64,000 nt of DNA from Struthidea cinerea. Lineage: Eukaryota > Chordata > Aves > Passeriformes > Corcoracidae. Within the stretch, counting starts at the first letter, position 1, and every line of letters starts with the position of its first letter. The position numbers and the translations under genes are program-made. Shown here in pieces: positions 51,124-64,000 of the stretch. The DNA is taken from the NCBI GenBank assembly GCA_013397865.1, contig VZTI01000617.1, positions 140,520 to 204,519 of the forward strand, in the 5' to 3' direction. The notes under the pieces were generated by a model that was given only the letters and a program-made list of their open reading frames with translations, had not been told where the DNA came from and did not search any database.

Positions 51124-54100
51124 CCACAACACAGGCATTGCTGTTTGATTCTGGACTTTAATTGCAAATAACCTCAAGTCCTATAAAACTCTCTATTCTC
51201 AAGGGAATTCTGGATAGCCTCTCATGATGATTGTAGGAGAATAATAATGTTATATTAAAAGTTATGAATATGAGTAATGAATTACTTTTTTTTCTTTCTT
51301 TCCACTTTGTGAATTGTTGGTGTAATCTGAGACTTAAATTCAGAAGAGAACCCTATGGTCTACTTTATCTTCCTTGCTAATACAGTGATATAATTTTAAT
51401 GCATTTCACAGTGAAATGTATGTAGAAAACCACTTTATACATAATTACTAAAAATAGTTGTCTTTTGAACTGTGTGCTGTGTGTAGGGTTATGTGTTAAC
51501 ACAGGAGTCCTTCACTTCCATTTGTAATTCATGCTGCTGTAATTGCACCCGAATAAAATCTGAAGCTTTAAATGTCTGTCTCTTCCTGTCCCTTAAATCT
51601 TTGTGAATAGATGTGACATTCTTACCCTGATGACAAAAGTACAGACTCAAGTTGGTTAAATATTTTAAAGTTTGTGGTTAGATCAGTATTTCACAGCACT
51701 GTGCAGTGTACATAGAATGTCATTGGTACTTAGTCTCTTTGAAAGGCAGCAATTAGAGTGATAAGGACTTTAAAGGTGTGTTCAGAAAAATCATCATCTA
51801 ATCAGGGGTGCTGGCTGGCAGTGGTTGCTTCTAGGTCAGAGCATTAGTTAATGCTCAGTGGGCACACTGCAGCTGTTGAAACAATATGAATTTGGTTGGT
51901 GGAGACATGCCAAGCAAGACTTGCATCTCCTTATTATTCTTCAGAACTGTAGCTTTCAAGAAGCCTTCTGCCCTGCAGTGGCTCAGTTCATTGCATTGCT
52001 ATGTCATGCTGAATAATTTGCAGCATTTAGCACTTAAATTGGCTCATTGCAGACAATCCAGTTAGAATGAAGTCTATTATCATTTTGGAACCTTGGGATG
52101 AAATAGTGTTCAAGTGATGAGCCGCCTGCGCTTCCCGTAGTTCCCCAACCTCGCAGGCCTGTGTGCTGTGCTGAGGTGGTGCCTGGCACTGATGGGGGGA
52201 TGCTCCTGCTCAGCCCTGGCTTGCAAGCTGCGCTTTCATCTGAAGATGTATTGAAAACCTGCAGTCTCAAAAAGGACCTGAGGTGCTTCATCTTTTTGTC
52301 TGTTCATACATAAAACTTTCTAAGCATTTTTCTTTTTGTCAAGGCAGACAAATTAAAATGCTGATGCTGTGATATGAGCCTGTACGGCTGGTGAAATTTG
52401 GTGTGGCTGCTGGCCTGGGCTAAGTTTCCCATCCCAGGCTCAGGAAGCTACATGTTGTGCTGTGAATTTTGCTGTTGACCTTTTACTCAGACACTGGAAG
52501 TCAGCAGAGGCCAAGTTTGAAAGAGATGCAGTAAGGTGTGTATGGAAATTCACAAAAGCACTGAAAATGGTTTTGGCATTTAAATCCCATGGACTAGTTG
52601 GAAACAGCACCTGAGCTACAGAGGTGCACTTGATGTCCCAACTGGATATGTTTGGGTTGCGTGTTGGGCCTTTAGTGTCTCTCTGCTTTAGGACATGGGG
52701 GTTTGGTTGTATTTATTGGTGACAAACTGGGTACAAATGTTTTTTCCCCTTCCTCCCCCATCTTGTACCCAGCCACATGCATTCCTCTTGTGCCAGTTTT
52801 TGAGCTATGCAATGAGCTGATCTGGGAGCTGTCTGAGGTTAAAAATAACTCTTTTCTTCATCAAACTTCAGCAGAAGCTGATGTAGCTAACACATTCAGA
52901 TGTTTTTGCTTGTATTCAGTAAAAAAACCTGTAATAAGGTAGATGGAAAACTGAATATGAGCAAGTGCCTATGCTGAAGTGTTGTATATAAGCTAAAAGA
53001 CTGACAAGAGAATAATACATGGATATTACATTATAATACTAATATTGGTTCCTAATGCTTAGATAAGTCTCTCAGCACTCAGGATGCTTTAGCAAGAGGA
53101 GATAAGGGCCAAATCCATTAGCTCTGGTGAGATTTGGATCTGCTTACCTTTGGATTTCATGAAATCAGGTGCTTACATCCCAAGCAGCCATTGTGCTGGG
53201 TTGAATACAGCTGTGCAGTGTCACGAGCACGCAGAGAAGCAGAGAAGGGAGATCGGCACTTAGAACATTTTTCAAGCTGGGAGATCAGATGTGTGTTCTG
53301 TGTATCCTTCATCTTGTTGAAAGGTTTTTATTTACGTGCCTTATATCTGACTGTGTATGTAAAGGTATATACTTTTTCTCAGCCCTGAAAGATGTAAACT
53401 GGGATAGATTTTTGTGGTGCTTTGTATTTAAGTCTTTGCCTTATTCCTCAGTGACATTAATTTGTTCACAGAATAACAGTAAGCACATTAATCTTCTATC
53501 CAAGAAGGTATTTCATGCACAGCGTTCAGTGTGCAATAGCTGCATATTATCAAAACCACTTTGATAATAAAATTCTTCTATTAAAAAGAAAAAACAGAAA
53601 AGCCAAGTGTGAGTATTTATGCAAGATATGTATATACTGTGGCATACTGAAAAGGAGTGTTTTAATATACTAATTAAAAAGACACCAACTCAACATGTTA
53701 GAGTAGCCCTGAATCTTGTAATTTAAGCAGCTCAAGATTTGTGGCCAGAGATGGCTGGTTAATATGGACAAACTAATTTTTGCTGCAGAAGTGGGACTTG
53801 TTTTCTCGCCCAGTCTCATGGTATGTGTGGTACCTGAGATGAAATGTATTCGGTTTTAAACCTTAAATGCCCTAAGTATAGCTGAAACATGCCTTCTATC
53901 CTCTGTTGGTCCATCAGTTGCAAAGGAGTGTTCCATTACATGCAAAAGCTTTTTTGTTCAGTAGGAAGATTTTAAAATATAATTAGCTAAAAGTCACAGT
54001 TTTGTGGTGCACCTGAGCCAACTGAAGACGGCATTACCCCTGGAAGGCACAGTTCTGTCCTTAGTCACCTCTGTGTGCTGCTGTCTCTCCTGGGGCACTG

Positions 54101-55382
54101 CTCATCTGATCCCTTTGTAGTCTCTTCAGGAAGAATTCACCCCAGGAAAAAAAAGGAGTTGCTTCAGGCCCCTGTGGGATCAGCCCAGCAGCCAGAGCAA
54201 TTGAGGGGTGGTAGGTGCTTAAGGGAGAAAGGTCCCATCCTTTGAGCAGCAGTCCCTGCTCAGGATAGCTCCACCACAGGGCTGCGTCTCACCCTCAGGC
54301 ATTACTGCCCCGTGTCTGGATATTTTGTCGTGGCTGATGTTTCACCACTGTGCTGGGAATCCTTTGGAGTTGAAAGTAAGTGTTCACTGTGTGAATATTT
54401 GCTTTGTGCTTGAGTCAGAATAATGCTTTGAAAGGAGCAGGCAAGACCAAGGGGCAGCTTTTCCGTAGCATGGCCTTTTCTGCTCTCCTGACTGTAGCAC
54501 AGCTCCAGGAGAGGTGGTGAAAGCTTTATTGGGTTGGATGAACGGTAGTTTCAAAATAAATTTAGCACCTGCTGCTCTCTTCCCTGCTCACCAGTGTTGG
54601 CCAAGCAGAGTGTGGTTGGTCAGTACTGGTTCCATCCTATCTGTACTGGGGGTGCAGGGGGCTTCTGCTGAGGTGGTGCTTTGTGGTTGCTTTTAATACA
54701 CCTATTACTGAGAAGAGAAAACACTACATGTCTTCTGGGTACACATTGCTGTAAAATGCAGGAAAGAAGTGAAATTTGTGTTGATTAAAAAGCCTCTTTG
54801 TTTATTCAACGGTGATTAGTTTCAGAGCAGTGGTTGGGTTTTGTTTTTAATTTGTACGTGCAGAGTCTCTCATAGAATAGCCAATTAAAGAAAACATATA
54901 AAATGAACACTTATTTTTAACTGTCCTAAAAATAGAGCTTTAGATTGGAAATGTTATCTCAACTTTAACTAAACAGTAGTGCAAGCCGTAATAATGTGGT
55001 AGTAGTTGAAGTTGATGCAGCAGGTAATGAATCTTCAATTGGATATGAACTTTATTATCCAATGTATGGCTTCAGCTTGAGTCTGTCTCTTGTTGTCACA
55101 AGAGTAGCATTTGCATAATTAAATAAATGATCTTAAAACTGTCTGCCCCTGTGTGAATGTGAAATACGCTTCTTTCTGTCAGTGCTCAAGCTCATACCCA
55201 TGGATTATTTGAAAATGCATCACAGAAAATTAACGTCAAACATTTGGTCTTTTATGAAAGGACATCCTGAACCAAGCCTCAGTTTTGTTGCTCGCCTCAG
55301 TTAATTGATCTTAGAGCAACTCTTCATTAAAGAGAAGAATTGAAAGGGGTATTTTAAGGGCCTTTTTCACTGGCTAAAATTT

Positions 55383-55421
55383 AAAAAAAAAAAAACAAAA
55401 AAACAAAAAAAAAAAAAAAAA
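55383..55421 (+). repeat. A-rich simple tract
   Basis: Thirteen A, then A7 and A17 blocks separated by single C. No retrocopy body precedes it on the plus strand. Confidence 0.95.
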
Positions 55422-58400
55422 CATGTCATGGTAAGGAAGACTGAAGGCATTAGGTAGTTTGGTAAGGTGGAAAGGTTGATAAGCTTGTGTTCCTTTATTT
55501 ACTTTCAGTTTTTCATGAAGCAGATTATGCTAAGACTCATTGCATGAACATCAAAAGGCATTTCAAGGGTGTAACTTCCTCTGTCTTCCTGTGTGGGCTT
55601 TCTTTTATTATTTATTTTTATCCTGTTGTTGCTAGGGGCTACATTTTCCTTTTTTAATTGAAAAATTCAGTGCAGCCCATGCACTGGTGTGTTCCCATTG
55701 CCATGCCTCTGGAGAACACTGGCCTGCCATAGCTGTGCTCCAGAAGTGTTGGGGCTTTGGGTCAGGATACAAACCTGTCATTTTAGTCCTGCAAGTCACC
55801 AGTTTGGTCCCTTGTTTTGTCCAAAGCAATGTAAGAAGCAGAATAGTACAATCATGCCATTTTTAAAATCTGGTTTCTTTTTGTTATAGTGGTGACTGTG
55901 ATCAGTCTAGTAAGACGTAACCTCAGGGCTGTCACTGTCAGTGTGTCCTCCTCACCTGGGAGGTCCTTGGGTCTGTCTCCTACAGCTGGTGGAGAGAGCT
56001 GTGCTCAGGATTTTTAATTGCTAATGAGGCTGACATAGCACAGGCATGGTGACTCAGAGCAGGTGTGTGACCCAGCACACCTTTGGAATATAGTGGAAAA
56101 TGTTCCCACTTTGGAGTGCTTCTAAGGTTGGGAAGTAGACTAGGGTTAAATCTGGTACCTCACTTTGAGGTACGTAGTATACAAACAAATCCATGCTAAA
56201 TTCCACAAATGATTTTTACTAATGGCTGGAGACAGCCACTCAGGGCATGGGCACAGCAAAGGAACTGACTGGTGAAGGAATGTTGGTGGCATTGATATTC
56301 TCCTTCTGTCTCATCCAGCACCCACTAAATCCCATGGAAGACGTTCAGCAGGACACGCAGCAGGGGCTTGTGATACTTGTGAATTGTCACACAGGAATTG
56401 GCACTTCTCAGCCTTCTCAGGGAGGTAAAAAAAAAAAGAGAAAGAAACATTGCTAAAATGCTATATATTTTTCCAGGCTTTGTGTTTCTGTAAAAGTGTC
56501 AACTGCACCATGGTACTTTCCAGACATAATAGAATGTCACAGTCATACCAAAAACCTGTGATTGATTGCCACTATAATGAAAGCTGGTGTACATCCATGT
56601 ACACATTTCAAACTATTTTCGCCTTTATGCTTTTTTTTTAACCTGACATTTCCGATTACTTTATCTAGGTGCCTAAATATGTCAGATGTTTATAGTGCAT
56701 TAAGGGATTCCCCTTCCCCTTTCTTTTAATAGCACTTATTCTGTGTGAACCTGCAATTTCTTGAAGGTTTTTCTCCATTGTAAGACAATGCTCTGTTAAA
56801 AAAGGAAAAAAACAAAAATGAACTACTGCTATGTGGCTTGTGAAAGGAGGACAACTGATTTATAACAACAGTCCGTTCCTTTAATCCATTCATTGAATTC
56901 AGCTTGTTCATCCTAAATTTATTTCCCAAGACATAGAGCAAACATTTAGTTGAAAAGTGAGTAGCTTATTCCATTTCCATATGTTTTCAATTGTCCAGTT
57001 CCTCTGAGAAAAGGCCATTAACTGAACTAAATTACAGTTTGGATGAGAATTTTTCAGCATGGATCTCTGCCCAAAAGGTGATAAATTAGATGCTAAACTG
57101 TCTTTGATAGTGACCTGAGAGATTAATACACAACTGTTTTGAAAACAGAAGGAAAGATTTGTTAGCCAGTCAGTGACTGTCAGGTTCGGGCATCATAAAT
57201 TCCTACAGTACTTGCTTTTTTTTGAAGTGAATGACGATAAATAGGAAAATTTCAAGCAAACTTAACCCTTTGGCATCCCCATAAATCTTGGAATTAAGCT
57301 TGAGCAGCAGTAATGCTGAAGTTGTAGGCAAACAAAAGCCCTGCATTGAACTACTGTTTGCTGTTTGGATTTTTGGTACCTTTGACTGGTGCTGGAGCAT
57401 GTAAAGGGCTGGTGGAAACCTATAAAGAATACAAGAGCTGTAATCCCAGGGGGGCTTCAAGTTACAAATAAAGCAATGGCAGAATACAACTGAACAATTA
57501 AATCTCAGGGCCTCTGTGGCTTTAGTTCTTGTGTTTTGATATTATGCAACAACACAAGTAATAGAGAGGTGTGTTTTTCCTCCACCACTTCTAACAGCCC
57601 TTGAGTTAAATGAAAAGTGTTTAGAGTGTTTTGTGCAGCTGTGTTTGGTACATTAAATGCACAGACACGCTGGCTGTGTTGACCTGAAAAAGGAGAAGAT
57701 ATGCATTCCTGTAATTTTATCTGCTTTGTGGTCATTAGGAAAATGTCATCGTTTTTATGCTTACAGCTGCTATTTGGAGTTGACCTTTGGTGAATGCTCC
57801 CAGTCCCCCTCAGCCCATTAATTTGTGTTGCTGGGTAAGGCAGGGCTTTACTGCAACCTGGCCCAGGCACAGTCCATCTTCCTGGTGATGGTGGAGAGTC
57901 TGCATATGGTCACTGTAGGACTCTAATTCCTACTTCTCTTGGCCAACTATCCTTTAAGAGATGCTTGCTTAAAGGGTATCTGTAGGTGGATCTTGCTTCC
58001 AGGATGTAACTGAGAAGAAACTCAGTTCTGAAAGACACTTTTTCTCCTCTGTTAAACATTTTCCCTGTTAAAATGTCTCCTCCCTCAAGGGATTTAAAGA
58101 GAGTCTGGGCATGACATTGGAGTGGATAATCTTTGCAGCTGCCTTTTCCAGCAAACCTCTGGGGAGAAAGGAGTGAAGCAAACGTCTGGGAAGCCAGAAG
58201 ACAGGATATTTCTTCAGACAAGCTGAGAAATAATCAGGGGCTATGGGAGGCTTCTCGGGATGAGAATGAAAAGGAACAGATGGATTCTGGAGATTACCCA
58301 GCAGGATTTAGTGGCCACGTCAACATGTAGGGTAGGGGGGGGATATTTAGTTTTAAGAAGTTTTCTGATTGCTTTTATTTTAAGGCAGCCCTAAAACTAG

Positions 58401-59441
58401 TGACAAGACTGATGCTGTGTGATACTTGGGGCTGCCAATCGCTGACAAGGTTTTGACTTGGTCTCAAAAAAACATGGAAGTAGTAAAAAGAGGGGAGCAG
58501 CCAGTGGGGAAATGGTACCTCTTACTTTAAAAAAAAATGGGACTTGAAATTGTCACGGGATAGCTGGCGACTCATATTTGTATCTTTTGTTTCCATTGGG
58601 AGATGGTTGGCCTTCAAGGCTTGCACCTTTCTTCCAAGTCCTTTTTGTCTGGGCTTACGTTGTTAAAATCCATGGGTTTGTACTTCAGTGTCTTGGTCAG
58701 GTGTGAGAGCAGCAGGTCTGGAGCAGTGTCCCTCTCAACCGGCAGATTAATTCAGGTCAAATGCCACCTTATCTGCTGAAATGAAGGAAAGAGCTCACAC
58801 TTTTCTGATGCTTGATCAGGACAGTTATAATACTTTTCTTTGTGAGGCACTTTTTGTGATGACATGTTCTTTTATTCTTACAAGAAATAGTTAAATTTGC
58901 TTCTGCAACAGAAAGATGATAAAAAGCACCAACTAGCTAGATTATTTCTGGTCTCCCAAGAAGAATTGAAAATGCTGTATTTTAAGACAGATTTTTTTAA
59001 TAAGTTTAAGCTATAATATGGAGACAACTATCAAACATTAAACAGCACTATTTTTGGGCTGTCAGCAAAGACATGAAGGACATGGGGGCACACATTTATC
59101 CTCTCCTCTCTTCCTGATGACCCTATTCAATACAGTTGTGGGATTCCTACATTTTTTTTCTACTTATTTTTAGACACAGTTATTCTTTTGTTTCTTGTTG
59201 CTTGGCAAAGCCACTTGAATGAGGCAAATCTTTGCAAAAAAAAATGATTGTAATTACATCGAAGCAAGTGCCTACAGGGTGATGCTAAGAAATGACTTGA
59301 AATGCTTGCAAAATAGTTTGAATTGATTGGGTGGATTGGTAAGTTACTCTAAAAGCATAATGAAGAGCAAATGTAAATAAAATAGGAAACACTATTCTCC
59401 AAGGGCAGGTAGCACTGATGTCCGTTCTGCTTGAAATGGAC

Positions 59442-59450
59442 TATAAAAGG
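59442..59450 (+). promoter_or_regulatory. Isolated TATA-box match
   Basis: TATAAAAGG, a consensus TATA box. The first downstream ATG (about 59473) opens only a 25-codon frame, and there is no CpG-rich or initiator context I can rely on. Probably chance. Confidence 0.15.
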
Positions 59451-60007
59451 CTTGTAGCTTTTTGTATAAATCATGCTCCCTTCAGCTCTGAGAAAGCTTT
59501 CAGTGGAGCTTTTGAATCTTAAACAGGCAAAGCAGTCATATCAGATGTAGCCTTTTTTCTTTCCTTCTCCTTCCATGGGGCACATAACAGTAACCAGGTG
59601 TAGTAGCAGAGGCTGAGCAGAGACCTGTAATCCCCACTGCCCCTGCCACCACTGCTGATCCATTTTATTATGTAGCTCATTCTTGTACTTTTCACGGTTC
59701 TAACGACTCATCTTCTGTGTTGCTAAATGTCATTTTTAATCTGCAAGAGCTGCCTTTTGGGTTTTCTGTATTTATTTCCACTTTTCAGCTTTGAGAACGT
59801 CATATAATAGATACAACTCATTGTGAATTACAGCTCCTGACAAGCCCACAGCTGGATTTTGTGCTGATTGTGTTTATCAGGTTGGGTTTTGTAGCAGTAT
59901 TGGCCAAAATTTTGCATAGGAACAATGGAATATTTAGATTTGAGACTTAAATCCCACCTTGGTACTAGACAGTTTCACCTTGCAAGTCTGCATTTGTAGC
60001 TTGATTT

Positions 60008-60024
60008 AAAAAAAAAAAAAAAAA
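60008..60024 (+). repeat. A17 homopolymer
   Basis: Seventeen A; simple tract. Confidence 0.95.
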
Positions 60025-60881
60025 TGAACTGATACCATTTTCTGGTTAATAATTGATTTGGAACAAGTTTGGTCATGTGGCTGACAACTGTGTGTGGAAT
60101 TGACTTTCGTGGCACTAGTGGCTTTGAATGAGTGAGTGTTCCCCCTCCGAGCCTCCTTGTATATTTATTAGCAGTTCCTAAACCCATTGCAATTACTGAT
60201 TAAATACTTTTTTCATCTTTACAAACTGCTGGTGCTCCTAAGAAGCTTTTAGGCAGTGTAATGAAAGAAAAAGGAATCCTTTATTGCAGTTTGAGGATGA
60301 GCAGATTCTTTGCAGCAAGTACTTAATGATAACCTGGAGGACACCAGCATTTTGTCCTCCTCTCTCCCATGTTGGTTTCCTGTTTAAATCAAGATTAATT
60401 TTGATGCAGTGTCTATTACAGTGTTCTGTTTCTTTCTCTGGACAGTTAAGTTTATATGAAGTACTTATCTATGTCCTTACAGTTACTGTTAGGTTCTTAT
60501 GTTTTAGATTTGACTTGATTTTTATGGTGGATTTGGAAACAACTATGAATTTCACTGGGAGTGTCATCGTCATTCTAATTTTGCAAATATTGAGGAGAAG
60601 AAATGAGCACCGCTGTAGTGCACAGATTGTGGAATCTTTGATTTGGAGCTGCAATGTTTGGAACAAACTTCTGACTTCAGTTTTGCATTGTGGTTTTCTT
60701 TTGCTTTTGTAATTGATACATAATTTTGACCTGAAGGGTTGAAATGCCTTGATTCAAAATGTTAAAATCAATTGATTCTACTTGTGCAGAGAGAGAGAAG
60801 CTTTATTCCACACCAGCCTCCCCTTGATTGCTTCCAGTGAAGACATCTGCCAAATTCATCTCAGATGGTGAACCCTTAGCC

Positions 60882-60900
60882 CCCAGACGTGACGTCTGGG
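60882..60900. repeat. Perfect 9-bp inverted repeat with CRE-like centre
   Basis: CCCAGACGT, one G, then ACGTCTGGG. The centre contains TGACGTC, most of a cAMP-response element. It lies in a GC-richer patch. Confidence 0.85.
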
Positions 60901-61129
60901 CAGAAGGAGCCAGCTGTTTGCAGCTGGGCAGAGCCTGTCCTGGCAGTGGGGGGGGAGACCAGCCATCTTCCCCTTCATCTCTAGGGAGGACTCATGGTGC
61001 TGATATTGATATGTGGTGGTCTTTGTAGTTTGGGGCCTGGCTGATGAGACTGTTTGGGGGTCCAAGAGCTGCCAGGATGGAGGAGATGGATGTGAGGCCT
61101 GTTTGTTGTATGTTAACTGGGGCAGGGGT

Positions 61130-61150
61130 GGGGGGGGGGGGGGTTTTTCN
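61130..61150 (+). other. G14 homopolymer with an adjacent single N
   Basis: Fourteen G (61130-61143), five T, C and then one undetermined base at 61150. Base calls here are unreliable. Frames read through it (60856-61164 minus, 61013-61255 plus) should not be trusted. Confidence 0.95.
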
Positions 61151-64000
61151 GGGGGTCTTTTCACCCAGGCAGCCTTAGCTTGGAATTACCTTCCCCTGGT
61201 GCCTCGTCAGCTGGTATCTGGCTGGCATTTGGGAGACCATGGCAGGCTCATGTAGCACCTGTGCTGTTGCTCACTGGGCTGATTGCAGAGACTGTGATAA
61301 ACTTAATCTAGGGTGGGAAGTCTATTTTCCCTGACATTGCTCAATAAACCGTATATATTCTTGTACACAGACCTACAAACCACATGGGATACGCATTTAC
61401 AAATCCCTAAATAGATGGCTGGCCTTAAACTTCACAAGCATTTTTTATATACATGGAGAATGTAGCCATGGACCTCTTTTCCATGTAGTCAGTTTCTGCT
61501 GCTCTTTCTGTAAAACCCAGATGATTCACTTCTCACATCTGCTCTGGGATGGTAAAGTCAGAAGTAATGTAGCCCAAAAATACATTGACTCAAAGTGTGC
61601 CTCAGTCCTGCTTTACTGCCTCCCCCTTGGATTCCCAGATTTGTGTGGACTGACTTGCAGATCCCGGTATGGGGGGATGTCGGCTTCATCAGAGGGATCT
61701 CTGCCAGCAGCCCGGGAGCTACCGTATCATCAGCTGAGGTGTGGGAGGAGCCTCCCCTGTGGTCACATCTGCTGGCGTTGCCCCTCCTGGGATCCAGTCC
61801 TGGAGCAGGGCTGGAGGGAGGGTGCACGGGTTTCCCACATCTTGTCTTGTTGGGGAAACCTTGGTGGTGTTGAATTCCTGCCTCTGTAGAAACAAAGGTG
61901 GCAGTGGAGGTGATGGTGTTTTGTAGGAAGAGACAGAAAGACAGAACAGGTTCACTACAGCCCATGGGGACAGAGCATGCCAGGGAGAAGAGATCAGTTA
62001 CCACAATATATTTGTATACCAAGAAATTGTCTTAATATATCTCTGCCATGTTGTGTGACTTTGTTTCAGAAGCCTCTCCTTTTTCTAGCTGCTTTCTAAA
62101 TGCATAAAACAGGAATGTTTGCAAACCAAGTGCTTGCAGTTTGCGCAGATCCATCTCACACATTAGGCATTCGCCAGGACCACTGACACATGGCTCTCCA
62201 AGCAGCCAGCTGGCCACTGCCGTATATAAAAGTTTTGGCAAAATTGTAGAAACAGATTTCACTTGGGAGAGAAAGATGCGCTGGCTTGAATATGTCTGAT
62301 GAACAAGGTGGAGTCACCAACACAAACCCCAGCACTCCTGTCCCCATCTCTCTCTCCTTCCCTGCATCTTCAGCCTTTTTGGGAGGTGCTGTCGTCGTTT
62401 TAGTAGCTCCTCCGAGCATGCAAGTGTGTACACGTACAAGCCTGAGGTGTGTTTGCTTTCCAGCACTAAGGCTATGAGGTTTTCTGAAGATCTGAGGTTT
62501 AATACTACGTGATAGTGCACCCTTTGGTCTTGTAGGACATTGAAAGTAAGTCAGAAATTATCTTCACAAGAAAAAAAAACCCTAGATATCAAAGAGACTG
62601 CTAGTGTGAATTTGTGGGAATATTTTAAGTGAGCCTCTGAACCTGTGAAAAGCCACCCTGACACACTGGACTGTGCTTTTCTTCTGCTATGAACCTGCTG
62701 CTGTTGGAGGCAGCAGTTGTTCATACCAGTATGTACTGGTATTGGGGGTATGAGCAGTTATTGTTTGGAAAAGTGTAGGCTAAAAATAGATAGCACTTGT
62801 TTCCGGATGGGGATTTCTCTCTCTTTTCCTACCAACATGTGCGAGCACAAGCTGTATTGTTTTCAGGTAACCTTTTTTCTTTGGAACACAGAGAATTCAT
62901 CGCAGAAGCTTCTTGGGGAGAATTCCATATGACATTTATGTTGTGAAAAAGGGCCTTATTGCCCATCTTCAAAGTCGCTTGACAGTATTATGCTACCTCT
63001 GTGAGACTAAAAAATATAAGCACCAATACAAGTGAGACAGTCATCACTGAAGAATAAGCAGGAAGATTGAAAAGATGAAAATGCAACTCCCAAAGGAATG
63101 ACAAAACCTCCTTGGCTCCTTGTCTAGGGCAGATGTGTTTGGGGGTGAAGCAGGAGGTAAAAGCAGGACTTGGGCATGTGGTGCTTTACCCCGTGTAACT
63201 CAAAGAGGAGAGAAGAATCACCATAGGGCCACAGATTCATTCCTCCTGAACTTCAGCATCTCCCCCATTCCTGACGATGCCTCTTTCCCCACCTAAACAG
63301 ACTCCATCCCCTCAGACCTCTATTCTCGAATTACCCATCATCTTCTGCATTCCTGTAACATTTCTAGGTGTTCCTTCTCAGCTTTGAAAGGCTCCCTTTC
63401 TGCAACAGTCTTCTGGCTCTGTTCCTTGTTGTCTACCAGCTGTGTGGTCTGCCCTTGTTGGTCCTGTACCCCAGACGTTTTCCTTCTTTTTCCTTTAAAG
63501 AGAAGGACAACGTTGCTGCCTTAAGAGCAGTACTGCTCCTGCAGCCTCTCCCTGTATGGGGGATCTTAAATAGGAGTCTTCAGCCAGGCTGGAGACCTTG
63601 GCTGACCGCTGACAGGGAGCTTTAGTGGTGCTCTGCTGGCTCAGCTGTGATGGCAGACTGCCACATGAATTACCTGGGCTCAAAATGTCGAGGAAATTTA
63701 TTCAGTTTCAATTAATCTGCAAAAATACCTTAGGAGCTTATGTGAGAATCAGAATCTGATGTTGTAAAAGGATTTCACATGATGAGACTCTTGATGCAAT
63801 AAAATGTCAGAAATCTTCCCTGTTACTAGGGAATGTAGATGCCTGTGTGAAATTGGAAGGGCAGGAGACGTGGACAGTCATTCTGTCATTGATGTCCAGG
63901 ACTGAGAGGAGGGAGAAATGGGGCTGCCTTCTTTGACAGTACCCAGATATCAAATGAACTCTCTGGGTTACTTCACTACCCTCTGAGTATATTTCTGAGA
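61151..64000. other. Non-coding sequence, somewhat GC-richer
   Basis: No gene is recognised. Overlapping frames of 120-154 codons at 61521-62022 lie on both strands and in several phases in a stop-poor patch, with no domain in any. An isolated TATA match at 62223 is followed by a 61-codon frame (62292-62477). Confidence 0.45.
62223..62232 (+). promoter_or_regulatory. Isolated TATA-box match upstream of a small frame
   Basis: TATATAAAAG lies 60 nt before an ATG (62292) that opens 61 codons ending at 62477. The frame has one hydrophobic stretch (about residues 28-42) and no known domain. Spacing suits a promoter, but a match of this kind is expected by chance in 64 kb. Confidence 0.2.

Larger units (their letters stand above)
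51124..60780. other. Non-coding unique sequence
   Basis: No gene, RNA or mobile element is recognised. It includes an A-rich tract at 55383-55421, A17 at 60008-60024 and a G-rich TAGGGTAGGGGGGGG at about 58328-58342. Frames such as 57505-57870 (minus) and 60284-60712 (plus, non-ATG start, hydrophobic) lack domains and gene context. Confidence 0.5.

Noticed and set aside
60284..60712. 142-codon hydrophobic plus-strand frame
   Set aside because: Starts on a non-ATG codon, T-rich sequence explains the hydrophobicity, and no family is recognised.
61521..62022. Overlapping 122- and 154-codon frames on opposite strands
   Set aside because: Mutually exclusive frames in a stop-poor patch with no recognisable domain in either.

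Overview
The window looks like non-coding DNA from a bird, most likely a songbird (passerine). The evidence is the repeats: a minus-strand CR1 LINE 3' end with the usual avian sequence (46789-46957), and a 1.1 kb solo LTR of the avian ERVL type (50022-51118, minus strand). Both are recognised from family knowledge, not from a database search. The rest is mostly AT-rich, low in CpG, and free of anything I recognise as a gene. I see no rRNA, tRNA, CRISPR array or convincing exon. The many short open frames are what chance gives in this much sequence. A long intron or a gene desert are both possible.

Layout. 1-6932: unique sequence with one ancient MIR/L2-type SINE-like fragment (1191-1453). 6933-7004: assembly gap in a T-rich tract. 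7005-10926: unique sequence with a strong G-quadruplex motif (7230-7262). 10927-13000: the most unusual interval, holding a minus-strand LTR, an imperfect hairpin, a 23-bp tandem repeat and a run of decayed minus-strand reading frames that I cannot identify. 13000-46788: unique sequence with a (TTTC)n microsatellite, an ancient repeat scrap, homopolymer tracts and a few AT-rich candidate regulatory stretches. 46789-51118: CR1 fragment, a second assembly gap flanked by duplicated sequence, and the ERVL solo LTR with a near-perfect 5-bp target-site duplication. 51119-64000: unique sequence that becomes somewhat more GC-rich after about 60.8 kb, with a G homopolymer beside a single N.

There are no genes here to form a pathway. 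I did not find a clear new biological system. The best candidate for a second look is 10927-12990, which could be the 3' part of a decayed provirus or an unrelated dead coding sequence beside a solo LTR.
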